From: Streptomyces vietnamensis
GTDB lineage: Bacteria > Actinomycetota > Actinomycetes > Streptomycetales > Streptomycetaceae
Reading direction: 5' to 3'
Length of the DNA stretch: 64,000 nt
NCBI RefSeq assembly: GCF_000830005.1
Contig: NZ_CP010407.1
Span: forward strand, 744,001-808,000
Position numbers and translations under genes: made by a program. Shown piece by piece: positions 53,977-62,280 of this stretch. The notes below the pieces were generated by a model. That model searched no databases, had not been told where the DNA came from, and was given only the letters and a program-made list of their open reading frames with translations. Within the stretch, counting starts at the first letter, position 1. Every line of letters starts with the position of its first letter.

Positions 53977-56213
53977 ATCTCGCCCGCTGCGTCACCGGCC
54001 AGTCGGCCGAGCAGCGAGTCCACCTCCTCCGGGGAGAGCGCGTCGAGGTCGGCGAGGAGCCGCTCGATGTCCGCGGGGTCGTCGAGGTCGGGCAGTCCCG
54101 GGCCGTGGCCGGGTTCCCGCTGGTCGTGTGTCGTGCCGGGCGTCGGCTGCGGTGCGAGCCCGTCGGCGATGTCGGCGGCGAGGTCCGCGGCCGTGGCGCC
54201 GCGCAGGATGCGGACGAGTCCGATCTCGACGCCGAAGTCGGCTTCGAGGGTGCGTCGCAGCTCCAGGCCCATCACCGAGTCCATGCCGAGCTTGCTCAGG
54301 GGCCGCTGGGCCGGGATCCGGTCGACGGTGGTGCGCAGCGCGGCGGCGGCGACCCGGCGCACCCGCTCGGTGAGCAGGGCGACACGGGTGGCGGGGTCGG
54401 CGGCCGCGAGCGTGCTCGGGTCGACCTTCTCCTCCGTGTCCTGCCGCGCGGCGGAGGGTGCCTCTTCCGTCGGGCTGCCGCCGGGCGTCCGGTCGCGCCA
54501 GGCGGACCGCGCGATGCGCAGGAGGGGGCCGCCGTCCTCGGCCATGACCGTGGTCGTCGCGGTGCCGTCCCCGGTCCGGGCGATGTGCACCCAGCGGGGC
54601 CCGGCCTCGGTGTCGTACGGCTCGATGCCCCGGGCGGAGAGCGGCGCGTGGGCACCGAGTACGGCGGCGGTGATCCGGAAGGCCACGTCGAGCGCGGAGC
54701 GCCGCCCGGGGGCGATGCCCCGGCGCAGCCGTACGAGGACCTCGTCCCCGGCGTGCCAGGCGGTGTCGGCGGCGGTGTCGGCCACGGTGCGCGGGGTGGT
54801 GCAGCGTCCGGTCAGCTCGGCGAGGTCCGGCGGTCCTGCGTCCGCCGGGGCGGGCGCCTCGTGCCGTGCGGTGAGCAGCCGGGTCCAGCCGGATCCGGTG
54901 GTGCGGCCGTACGCGGCGACGGTGGCGGCGCCCGGGGCGACGGGCCCTGCGACGACGGACGCCTCCGCGGGCGCCAGGTCCTCGGTCGTGTCCCAGTCGA
55001 CCGAGACGCTCCGCCGCTCCGGGTCCGCCGGTGCCGTCGCCCCGCCCGCCGTTTCGAGGGCGGTCATGGCGGTGGCCGTGACGCCGGCGGCGAACTGGGC
55101 GGCCCGTCCGCGCAGGGCGATACGGGGGGCCTCGGTGCCGGCCGCCGCGAGGAACCGGACCTTGCCCGCGCCGTGCGTCCGGGCCGCGCCGGTCCGGCGC
55201 AGTTCCCACACGGTCCGCAGGACGTTCTCCTGTTCGCCCTCGCCGCGCCGCAGCGTGGGCAGGACGAGGGGGTCGACGCCCCGTGCCGTGCAGCACTCGG
55301 TGAGCGAGGGTGACAGGGTCGGGTGCGCGCCGACCTCGACGAAGGTGCGGCAGCCGAGGTCGACGAGGGTGTCGACGGCCTGGACGAAGCGGACGGGGCG
55401 GCGCAGGTTGTCGGCCCAGTAGGCGTGGTCGAGGGCCGGGCCCTCGACGACCTCGCCGGTCACCGTGGAGACGAGGGTGGCGGTGGTGGCGCGCGGCCGG
55501 ATGCCCGGCGCCGCCGCGGCGAACTCCTCGCGCAGGGGCTCGAGGAAGCGGCTGTGGAAGGCGATGTCGCCCGGCAGCAGCCGGCCGAACACCTCCTGCG
55601 CGGCCAGCTCGTCGACCATGGCCCGCACGGTCGCGGCCTCTCCCGCGACGAGGGTGGAGCCGGGCGCGTTCCAGGCGGCGATGTCCGCTCCGCCGCCGTG
55701 GCGGGCGATGAGCGCCGCGGCCGTCTCGGCGTCGACGCCGAGGAGCGCGGTGCGTCCGGTGCCCACGGCCCGGCGCATGAGTTCGCCGCGGAGCCTGGCC
55801 AGGCGCAGCGCGTCGGCCAGGTCCAGGGCTCCGGCGGCGGCAGCGGCGGCGATCTCGCCGAGGCTGTGGCCGACGAAGACGTCGGCGACGACGCCCCGTT
55901 CGGCCAGCAGCCGCGCGAGGGCGATCTGCAGCGCGACCAGCGTGGGCTGGAGGACCGCCGGGTCCTCAAGCCGTGACTCCTCCTGGGATGCGGCCAGTTC
56001 GCCGAGGAGCGACCATCCGGTGGCGGGGCGCAGGACGGCGTCCGCCTCCTCGAGCACGGCCCGTGCGGACGGCTCGTGGGCGATGAGGCCCTGCCCCATG
56101 CCCGGCCACTGGTTGCCCTGTCCGGAGAAGACGAGGGCGGTGCGGCCCGTGCCGTGGGCGCGCGCTGCGTCGGCCGCCACCGTCGCGTGGCCGGCCCGAG
56201 TCGATGTCGTCAC
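53973..56213 (-). CDS. PKS protein AT-(DH remnant)-ACP lacking a KS
   Basis: A 746-residue protein. The AT (about 28-330) has Ser117 in GHSLGE and FHS (about 218-220) in the specificity region, neither the clear YASH nor the clear HAFH type. About residues 470-570 resemble the back half of a hot-dog dehydratase without the HxxxGxxxxP half. The ACP has Ser646 in LGMDSV. It ends in a helix DALSPEEVDSLLGRL, typical of C-terminal docking segments. There is no KS. GTG 56213 has CCGGAG upstream, and its stop overlaps the NRPS start (ATGA). It could load a starter for the NRPS, or supply the AT and ACP missing from the truncated PKS at 15444-18350. Confidence 0.9.
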   Translation of the reverse strand: MTTSTRAGHATVAADAARAHGTGRTALVFSGQGNQWPGMGQGLIAHEPSARAVLEEADAVLRPATGWSLLGELAASQEESRLEDPAVLQPTLVALQIALARLLAERGVVADVFVGHSLGEIAAAAAAGALDLADALRLARLRGELMRRAVGTGRTALLGVDAETAAALIARHGGGADIAAWNAPGSTLVAGEAATVRAMVDELAAQEVFGRLLPGDIAFHSRFLEPLREEFAAAAPGIRPRATTATLVSTVTGEVVEGPALDHAYWADNLRRPVRFVQAVDTLVDLGCRTFVEVGAHPTLSPSLTECCTARGVDPLVLPTLRRGEGEQENVLRTVWELRRTGAARTHGAGKVRFLAAAGTEAPRIALRGRAAQFAAGVTATAMTALETAGGATAPADPERRSVSVDWDTTEDLAPAEASVVAGPVAPGAATVAAYGRTTGSGWTRLLTARHEAPAPADAGPPDLAELTGRCTTPRTVADTAADTAWHAGDEVLVRLRRGIAPGRRSALDVAFRITAAVLGAHAPLSARGIEPYDTEAGPRWVHIARTGDGTATTTVMAEDGGPLLRIARSAWRDRTPGGSPTEEAPSAARQDTEEKVDPSTLAAADPATRVALLTERVRRVAAAALRTTVDRIPAQRPLSKLGMDSVMGLELRRTLEADFGVEIGLVRILRGATAADLAADIADGLAPQPTPGTTHDQREPGHGPGLPDLDDPADIERLLADLDALSPEEVDSLLGRLAGDAAGEI

Positions 56214-56230
56214 TGGTGCGCTCCGGCCCT

Positions 56231-56659
56231 TCAGTCGCCGTCGATGACGGAAAGGGCCTGCTGCGGGTCCCAGTAGTTCTGGGCCTGGTAGATCTTTCCG
56301 TCCTTGAAACGGGTCTTGCCCGTGTACGTGAGGGTGAAGGTCTTTCCGGTGGGCTCGCGGTCGAAGATGTAGCCCTGGTGGGTCACGGTCGTCTTCCAGG
56401 CGAGGTGGGCGATGTCGCCCTCCCAGCGCACGATCTCGGCGCTGTAGTGCGGGGCCAGCTTCTCGCGGACCTCGATCAGACCGGCCTTGATGCCCTCCAG
56501 GTCGGTCCCGTCGTTCTCCAGGGCGAGCGCGCTCTCGTCGGTGAAATGACGGAACTCAGGGTGCATGAATTCCTCGACGAGTTCGTCCTTGTGCCCGTTG
56601 AGGAGTTCGTCGATGTAGCGGTGCAGGACTTTTTCGAGTTCTTCCTGGGTCTGGGTCAC
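56231..56659 (-). CDS. SnoaL-like (NTF2-fold) protein
   Basis: A 142-residue alpha+beta barrel protein of the SnoaL/NTF2 superfamily: an N-terminal helix with LHRYIDELLNGHKDELVEEF, a strand pair around EIVRWEGDIAHLAWK and DGKIYQAQNYWDPQ at the end. Family members cyclise or hydrolyse polyketide intermediates or act as small binding proteins. GTG 56659 with AAAGGGA is the first start after the promoter region, and the AT-ACP gene follows by 17 bases. It is therefore the leading gene of the biosynthetic operon. Its catalytic role is unknown. Confidence 0.8.
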   Translation of the reverse strand: MTQTQEELEKVLHRYIDELLNGHKDELVEEFMHPEFRHFTDESALALENDGTDLEGIKAGLIEVREKLAPHYSAEIVRWEGDIAHLAWKTTVTHQGYIFDREPTGKTFTLTYTGKTRFKDGKIYQAQNYWDPQQALSVIDGD

Positions 56660-56670
56660 GGAATTCCCTT

Positions 56671-56711
56671 TCGAACGGATGTCTACGTGAAAACGCTACG
56701 CATCCGTTCGA
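56671..56711. promoter_or_regulatory. 11-bp perfect inverted repeat in the main operon promoter
   Basis: Perfect arms TCGAACGGATG and its complement are separated by 19 bases, and the inner edge lies 12 bases before the SnoaL-like start codon. Between the arms, on the minus strand, lies TAGCGT, a possible -10 box. The arrangement suits a dimeric repressor or activator site over the promoter of the long biosynthetic operon. Confidence 0.6.
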
Positions 56712-56721
56712 TTCGAGGGCA

Positions 56722-56738
56722 CCCCTATCCGTCCCCTA
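56722..56738 (-). promoter_or_regulatory. Paired TAGGGG direct repeat, copy 2 (candidate SARP box)
   Basis: On the minus strand TAGGGG is repeated with an 11-base period, the second again as ATAGGGGTGC. It lies about 23 bases upstream of a possible -10 box and 63 bases before the SnoaL-like start. One helical turn between repeats matches how SARP activators read direct repeats near -35. Copy 1 at 37483-37498 differs by only one base of spacing. Confidence 0.55.
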
Positions 56739-56786
56739 CCGCTGCCCGCCCCACCCCGACCGCGGCCGGGGTCCGGGCAGCGGAAA

Positions 56787-56828
56787 AGCAGGCCGCCCAC
56801 GCGTGGGGGAACGCGTGGGCGGCCTGCT
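56787..56828 (-). terminator. Strong intrinsic terminator of the DHA2 exporter gene
   Basis: An 18-base perfect stem (arms 56787-56804 and 56811-56828) with a 6-base loop is followed on the minus strand by TTTT. It begins 24 bases after the exporter stop. It separates the exporter transcript from the biosynthetic operon promoter that follows on the same strand. Confidence 0.9.
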
Positions 56829-56851
56829 CATGGGGGGGTGGTGAGGGGGCG

Positions 56852-58399
56852 TCAGGCGACGCTCTGACGGGTGGCCGGCGCCTCGGCGGCGGCCGCCTCC
56901 GGGGTGTCGTCGGTCTCGGGGCCGCCCAGCAGCCCGGGCAGCAGGACGGCGGCGGCCACGGCTCCGAGGACCGCCACGCCCGCGCACACCGCCGCCGAGG
57001 CCGAGAACGCCTGCGAGAAGGCCGACTTGGCGGCGTCGACGGTCGCCCGGGCCGTCGCGTCGGGCAGCGTCTTCGCCGCCTCCAGCGCCTGGTCGAGGGA
57101 GTGCGTGGCGGCCTCCGGCCCGTCCGGTGTGTACGCGGCCGCGTACCGGGCGGCGAGCACGCTGCCGACGACCGCGACGCCGAACGCGGCACCCATCTCC
57201 TGCACGGTGTCGTTCATCGACGAGAGCAGACCGGACTTCTCCGGGGGGCCCGCCGTCATGAGGACGTCGTTGACGAGCGGCTGCGAGAGCCCCATGCCCG
57301 CGCCGACCAGGGCCATCGCCCCGACCATGGCGCCGTATCCGTACTCCTCGGTGAAGAGGGCGAAGCCCGCGTATCCGGCGGCGAGGACGAGCAGCGAGAG
57401 GACGACGGTGTTGCGCACGCCGAGGGCCTTGGCGAGGACCGGGGAGAGCGGGGAGCAGATCATCAGCGCCACCGCGAGGGGCAGGATGGCGGCGCCCGCA
57501 GCGAACGGCGAGTAGCCGAGGACCAGTTGGAACTGCTGCGTGAGGACGAACAGGCTGCCGGTGAGGGCGAACATGAGGACGGCCATGGTGCCGCTGGAGC
57601 CCAGGAACCTCCGGTTGCGCACCACCGCCAGGTCGATCATCGGGTGCCGCGCCGTCGCCTGCCGCACGAAGAACAGGACCGTCACGACCGCGCCTCCGAT
57701 CAGCCCGGCGAGGACCTCGGGGGACGACCAGCCGAACCGCGGCTGCTCGATGACGCCGTACACGAGCGCCGAGACGCCCACGATGGAGAGCAGCGTGCTG
57801 AGCGGGTCCAGCGGGTGGGACCCCGGGTCGGTGGACTCGGGCACGAGGACGGCCGCGCCGAGCACGGCGGCGGCGACGACGACCACGTTGACGAGGTAGA
57901 GCGAGCCCCACCAGAAGTGGTCGAGCAGGGCGCCGCCGATGAGCGGTCCCGTGACGGCGCCGAGGGCCGTCACCGCGCCCCAGACGCCGATCGCCTTGGG
58001 GCGCTCCTCCTCGGAGAAGACGTGCACCAGGATGGAGAGCGTTCCGGGCATGAACGCCGAGGCTCCGGCGCCCATGAGCGCCCGGGCCGCGATCAGCTCC
58101 CAGGACTCGGTGGAGAAGGCGGCGGCCACCGACGCCGCGCCGAACAGCAGCAGACCGATGATCAGCAGCCGCTTGCGGCCGAACCGGTCGGACAGGCTGC
58201 CGGCCAGGAGCAGCAGGCCCGCGAGGACGAGCGAGTACGCGTCCACCATCCACTGGAGTTCACTCGTACCCGCGTCCAGCTCTCTGCCCAGGGTCGGCAG
58301 CGCCACGTTGAGTACGGTCGAGTCGATCGACACGACGAACACGGCGACCGCCAGCACGGCCAGAATCGCCCACCTGCGCGGGTGCTCCCTCTTGTCCAC
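56852..58399 (-). CDS. MFS multidrug exporter, DHA2 (14 TM) type
   Basis: A 515-residue proton-driven exporter, the likely self-resistance or export pump of the cluster. About 14 hydrophobic helices are visible. Family motifs include DSTVLNVALPTLGREL in helix 1, the helix 2-3 loop GSLSDRFGRKRLL and motif C GAVTGPLIGGALL. GTG 58399 is preferred over GTG 58402 because GAGGAG is then 5 bases away. It has its own strong terminator. The divergent gap with the HypE-like gene holds several TAGGGG elements, so it may be switched on together with biosynthesis. Confidence 0.92.
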   Translation of the reverse strand: MDKREHPRRWAILAVLAVAVFVVSIDSTVLNVALPTLGRELDAGTSELQWMVDAYSLVLAGLLLLAGSLSDRFGRKRLLIIGLLLFGAASVAAAFSTESWELIAARALMGAGASAFMPGTLSILVHVFSEEERPKAIGVWGAVTALGAVTGPLIGGALLDHFWWGSLYLVNVVVVAAAVLGAAVLVPESTDPGSHPLDPLSTLLSIVGVSALVYGVIEQPRFGWSSPEVLAGLIGGAVVTVLFFVRQATARHPMIDLAVVRNRRFLGSSGTMAVLMFALTGSLFVLTQQFQLVLGYSPFAAGAAILPLAVALMICSPLSPVLAKALGVRNTVVLSLLVLAAGYAGFALFTEEYGYGAMVGAMALVGAGMGLSQPLVNDVLMTAGPPEKSGLLSSMNDTVQEMGAAFGVAVVGSVLAARYAAAYTPDGPEAATHSLDQALEAAKTLPDATARATVDAAKSAFSQAFSASAAVCAGVAVLGAVAAAVLLPGLLGGPETDDTPEAAAAEAPATRQSVA

Positions 58400-58489
58400 C
58401 ACAACTCCTCGCGCGGCCGTGTGCGCCGCTCTACGACGGAAGGTACGTGTCGAACGTAGGGGCGGCCCCCGACCGGCGACAACGAGGAA

Positions 58490-58511
58490 AGGGGTGATTA
58501 GGGGTCCCCTA
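58490..58511. promoter_or_regulatory. Clustered AGGGGT repeats and palindrome between divergent genes (variant copy 3)
   Basis: On the plus strand AGGGGT occurs twice 10 bases apart (58490-58495, 58500-58505). The second forms the palindrome TAGGGGTCCCCTA (58499-58511), and another TAGGGG lies at 58457-58462. The site is in the 187-base gap between the exporter and the HypE-like gene. It shares the hexamer and spacing of the two elements at 37.48 and 56.73 kb but has a different layout. Confidence 0.45.
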
Positions 58512-58586
58512 TCCCGGGTGCGGGGGCGCCGGTTCCGCGGCGGCGGACCGTACCCTCGGGCGCCCGGCGAAGGAGGAGACCACCCC

Positions 58587-59576
58587 ATGGCGCACGATCG
58601 GCAGACGGGGCTCGACGACGATCCCGCAGCCCTGGTCATCGAGGAGCTCGGGGGCCTCGTCGGCGCGGCACCCGCCGCACCGACGGGCTTCGCCCCGTCC
58701 GTCGTCACCGGCACGTACGTGTGCGATCCGCCGTTCTTCGGCGGCGCCGATGTCGGCCGGCTCGCGGTGAGCGGCGTGGTGAACTCCCTGGCCGCGGCCG
58801 GAGCACGGCCGCGGACCGTGGCCCTCGCGCTGACCGTGGAGGCGGGGCTGCCGCGGCAACTGCTGCGCCGGCTCGCCGAGTCGCTGCGCGACACCGTCCA
58901 TGAGTCCGGGGTCACCGTCGCGGCCGTCCACGGGCGGGTGGTACGGGCCGGGGACGCCGACCGGGTCTACGTCACGGCCACCGGAATCGGGACCGCCGCC
59001 CCCTGCCCGCCGGACGGGGCACGTCCGGGCATCCGGCCGGGCGACCGGGTCCTGGTGACGGGCCCCCTCGGGGACCACGAGGCGCATCTGCTGTCGCTGC
59101 GCGCGGGCCTGGGTTTCGAACACCATGTGGCCAGTGGCTGCGCGCCGTTGACCGGTCTGCTCGACACCGTCCGCGCGGGCGGGTACGAGGGTGCGGTACG
59201 GGCGGCCGCCGAGCTCAACGAGGGCGGACTCGCCTCCGTACTGCGGTCCTTCGGGGCCCGGGGACGCGCCGGCATCCGGATCGACGGGGACGCGCTGCCG
59301 GTGCGGGCCGAGACGCGGGTCGCGCTCGAGACCCTCGGCATCGCCCCCTGGGACGCGGCGAGCCCGGGCAGCCTCTGTCTCGTCGTCTCCCCGGAGGCCG
59401 CCGCCGGCGTCCTGGCCGCGCTGCGCTCCCACCGGTACGGCAGGTGGGCCGCGCTCGTCGGCCGTGTCACCGCCCCCGCGGAGCGGCTCGCCGGGCCCGT
59501 GGAGGTACGGGACGCGGACGGCACGGCGCGCGCCCTGCCGGCGCCGGTGAACGCGCCCGCACGGCGGCTCTTCTAG
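58587..59576 (+). CDS. HypE / AIR-synthase-like ATP-binding protein (orphan)
   Basis: A 329-residue protein of the PurM/HypE superfamily. The N-terminal half has DPPFFGGADVGRLAVSG and VVNSLAAAGARP, matching the ATP-binding face. The C-terminal half has PGDRVLVTGPLGDHEAHLLSLR, LNEGGLASVLRSF and EALG-like RVALETLGI. HypE normally ends with a conserved Cys that carries the carbamoyl group for [NiFe]-hydrogenase maturation. This protein ends PARRLF without it, and no hydrogenase or other hyp gene is nearby. AGGAGGAG 9 bases before ATG 58587 is a strong ribosome site. A cluster-specific ATP-dependent reaction is possible. The function is unknown. Confidence 0.75.
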   Translation: MAHDRQTGLDDDPAALVIEELGGLVGAAPAAPTGFAPSVVTGTYVCDPPFFGGADVGRLAVSGVVNSLAAAGARPRTVALALTVEAGLPRQLLRRLAESLRDTVHESGVTVAAVHGRVVRAGDADRVYVTATGIGTAAPCPPDGARPGIRPGDRVLVTGPLGDHEAHLLSLRAGLGFEHHVASGCAPLTGLLDTVRAGGYEGAVRAAAELNEGGLASVLRSFGARGRAGIRIDGDALPVRAETRVALETLGIAPWDAASPGSLCLVVSPEAAAGVLAALRSHRYGRWAALVGRVTAPAERLAGPVEVRDADGTARALPAPVNAPARRLF

Positions 59577-59611
59577 GCGCCGGAGGCCCATCGGGCGCGT
59601 CGGCTCTTCTC

Positions 59612-59649
59612 GTTGCCGCGGTATCCGCTCTAGTTGCTGCGGTATCCGC
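59612..59649. repeat. 17-bp direct repeat across the GPH transporter stop
   Basis: GTTGCTGCGGTATCCGC at 59633-59649 (last codons of the transporter) recurs with one mismatch at 59612-59628, just beyond the stop. It is a short tandem duplication of the gene's 3' end. Confidence 0.7.
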
Positions 59650-61015
59650 GCAGCGACACCGCCGCGATCGCCGTCGCCAGCACGGGGACCACCGCCATCC
59701 CCACCAGGATGCCCAGTTCGGCCAGGGACGTCTGCTCGACCGCCCGGCCGCTGTCCGAGGACAGATAGCCGAAGGCCTGCAGGACCAGGGCGAAGAGGAA
59801 CGGACCCACGGCCAGGCCGACGGCCTCGCCCGTGGAGAACAGCCCGGCGAGCAGGCCTCCGCCGCGCGTGCCGGTGCGCTCCGCCGCGCGGGCGATGCAC
59901 TCCGGCAGCATGGCGTACAGGAACAGCAGCTGTCCCGCGTGTCCGGTCCCCGCGAGGAGCATCCCGGCGAGCACCACCGGAACCGGCACCGGCAGCACCG
60001 GCGCCACGAGGACGAGCACGCATCCCGCCGAGAACAGCATGCAGGAGGCGGTGTAGGCGCGGCGGCCGCCGAGCCGGACGCCGAGCCGCGACCAGACGGG
60101 CGTCGAGACGAAGTTCGGCGCGACGAAGCAGGCGACGAGGGCGCCGGTCCATCCCGCGCCGCCGAGGACCTGGCGGGCGAGGTACGGCGCGCCGGCGAGC
60201 AGCACTCCGGTGGCGACGGTCTGCACGGTGGCCGCCCGCAGCAGCGCCATGAACGGCGCGTCGCCCCGCGCCACCCGCAGCTGGCGCAGGAGGCTCGGTT
60301 CGCTCGCCAGGACCGGTCCCGGCCGGGCGCCGGCGGTGCCGAGGAAGACGCCGAGGGCCCCGGCCGCGATCACCGCCGCGCCGAAGAGCCCCGCCCAGCG
60401 GTGGCCCGCCACTCCCCCGCCGCCCGCCTCGACGAGCGCGGGCGCGACGGAGCCGGCGACGAGCGCGGCGATGCCGATCACCGCGACGCGGCCCGCGGCG
60501 AGCCGTACCTGGTCCCGGCGGTGCGCGCCGAGTTCGGCCGGCATCGCGGCGTACGGGATCTGGAAGAAGGCGAACGCGGTGGCCGTCAGCAGGAAGCCGC
60601 CCTCCGTCAGCCAGGCGCCCGCGGTGCCGTGCGCGAGCCCGGAGAACATCAGCGCGAACGCCGCGGCCATGGCGAGGCCGCCGCACAGGACGTACGGGCG
60701 GCGGGCGCCCCAGCGCGATCGCGTCCGGTCGCTGACCCTGCCCACCAGGGGGTTGAGCACGGCCACCCAGGCCTTGGGCAGGAGCACGGCGAGACCGGCG
60801 GCGGCCGCCGCGACCCCGAGGGTGTCGGTGAAGTACGGCAGCAGCAGGAGCCCCGGCAGGGTGGTGAAGGTGCCCGAGGCGAGGGCGCCGACGGCGTATC
60901 CGGTGCTCACCCGCCGGGGCAGTCCGGCCCCTGCACCCGGGTGGGCGGGGTCCGCCGCGGGCGGGACGCCCGGCCGGGCCGGCGCCTGGGCGCCCTCGAC
61001 AGCTGCGGTGGTCAT
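59630..61015 (-). CDS. MFS transporter, GPH (glycoside-pentoside-hexuronide) type
   Basis: A 461-residue membrane protein with about 12 helices. It shows the GPH/MFS_2 pattern: YFTDTLGVAAAAAGL early, NPLVGRVSDRTRSRWGARRPY in the first loop and FFQIPYAAMPAELGAHRRDQVRLAAGR further on. These transporters usually move sugars or lipids such as lysophospholipid with a cation. ATG 61015 is preceded by GGAG at 6 bases. It is convergent with the HypE-like gene and divergent from the AfsA-like gene. A link to product transport is possible but not shown by the sequence. Confidence 0.88.
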   Translation of the reverse strand: MTTAAVEGAQAPARPGVPPAADPAHPGAGAGLPRRVSTGYAVGALASGTFTTLPGLLLLPYFTDTLGVAAAAAGLAVLLPKAWVAVLNPLVGRVSDRTRSRWGARRPYVLCGGLAMAAAFALMFSGLAHGTAGAWLTEGGFLLTATAFAFFQIPYAAMPAELGAHRRDQVRLAAGRVAVIGIAALVAGSVAPALVEAGGGGVAGHRWAGLFGAAVIAAGALGVFLGTAGARPGPVLASEPSLLRQLRVARGDAPFMALLRAATVQTVATGVLLAGAPYLARQVLGGAGWTGALVACFVAPNFVSTPVWSRLGVRLGGRRAYTASCMLFSAGCVLVLVAPVLPVPVPVVLAGMLLAGTGHAGQLLFLYAMLPECIARAAERTGTRGGGLLAGLFSTGEAVGLAVGPFLFALVLQAFGYLSSDSGRAVEQTSLAELGILVGMAVVPVLATAIAAVSLRGYRSN

Positions 61016-61259
61016 CTGGCTCCGCCTTTCCTCGACTCGCGCGGGCCCGCCCGGGGGGCGGGGGAATCTCCCGGGCGGGGCCTGCACCCCACTGTCCGGC
61101 GGTGCGGTTGGGTTTCGCTAAAGAGCGCGGCGCCCCGGCCTGCGCGGACCCGGCAGAACCGGTCGTGCAGCTTGCTGCCACCGTGCCGTGCTGGCGGGCG
61201 GCTCGGCGCCCGCGCACCCTTGATCGAGAGCGCGTTCGACGCCGTATCGAGGGGGCACC

Positions 61260-62270
61260 ATGACGGACGCCATGACGGCGGGGCACAGGCCCGCGACGTA
61301 CACCCACGGGAACGAGGCCGCACCGTTCGGCACCACCCGTCATCTGATCCACTGCCCGCTGTCGTGGGACCGCTGTCTGGACGCACCGGGGGTCGGCGAG
61401 GAGCACTTCGTGATCGCCGACCACCTCCCCGACGGGCACCCCCTGTTCAACGACGGGCCCGGTTCGTTCCACGACGTCCAGGTCGTCACCGAGTCGGTGC
61501 GGGAGATCGGCGAGTTCGTCGGGCACCGCTACTTCGGCGTGCCGCCGGAGCGTCCCGGCCTCTTCCACGCGTACGGCCTCGACCTCACCGACCTCTCCGC
61601 CTGGCGCACCGGCCCGGACGGCGGCAGCCGGCTCACCACCCGGCTGCGGGCGACCCCCGTCCACGTCATCAACGGGGTGCCCCGCGGCCTGACGTTCCAC
61701 GTCGAGGTGAGCATCGACGGCCGCCGCTGCGGCACCGGATCTGCCGGCGTCGTCTTCCTCGCGCCCGCGCTCTACCGCAGCCAGCTCGGGTACGCCCGCC
61801 CCGCCGAGGCCGCGCCGCCGGAGGAGGACCGGGCGCCGCACCGGCCCCCGGTGCGTGCCGACGCCGCGTCGGTCGGCCGCTCCGACCCCGGGAACGTGCT
61901 CGTGGGCGAGGCCGAACAGCTCTCGGGAGGCCGTCTGTCGGCCCGCATCCTCACCCAGGGGCTCGGCGCGGTCTTCGCCGGGGCGGACGGCCGGCTGCCC
62001 GGACTGCACCTCCTGGAGTCGCTGCGCCAGACCGCCCTGCTCGCCGCAGGACGCGCCCACGGGCTCGTGGCGGGGCGCAGCACCCTCGCCGCCTCGCAGG
62101 TCCAGTTCCGCGGCTCCGCCGCGACCGGCGCCCCGCTGCGCTGCGTCGCCGTGCCCGGCCCGCTGGAGCGGGACCCGGCGGGCCGGCCGTCGCTGCCCGT
62201 CACGCTCACGCTCACCCAGGACCGCAAGGCCGTCGCGGAAGCACGCACGGTCGTGGTCCAGGACCTGTGA
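61260..62270 (+). CDS. AfsA-family gamma-butyrolactone synthase
   Basis: A hormone synthase that condenses a beta-ketoacyl thioester with dihydroxyacetone phosphate on the way to A-factor-type butyrolactones. The 336 residues hold two hot-dog repeats. The first has HFVIADHLPDGHPLFND and FHDVQVVTESVREIGEF, and the second has DPGNVLVGEAEQLSGGRL followed by HLLESLRQTALLAAG. ATG 61260 follows GAGGGGG by 4-5 bases. The SARP gene begins 10 bases after its stop, so the pair is one unit. The 244-base gap upstream shows no clear operator. No TetR-type butyrolactone receptor gene is visible in the window. Some AfsA relatives make other signals, so the exact molecule is open. Confidence 0.88.
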   Translation: MTDAMTAGHRPATYTHGNEAAPFGTTRHLIHCPLSWDRCLDAPGVGEEHFVIADHLPDGHPLFNDGPGSFHDVQVVTESVREIGEFVGHRYFGVPPERPGLFHAYGLDLTDLSAWRTGPDGGSRLTTRLRATPVHVINGVPRGLTFHVEVSIDGRRCGTGSAGVVFLAPALYRSQLGYARPAEAAPPEEDRAPHRPPVRADAASVGRSDPGNVLVGEAEQLSGGRLSARILTQGLGAVFAGADGRLPGLHLLESLRQTALLAAGRAHGLVAGRSTLAASQVQFRGSAATGAPLRCVAVPGPLERDPAGRPSLPVTLTLTQDRKAVAEARTVVVQDL

Positions 62271-62280
62271 GGGACCATCC

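Noticed and set aside
58587..59576. Hydrogenase maturation gene hypE in its usual role
   Set aside because: There is no terminal Cys and there are no hyp or hydrogenase genes in the window.
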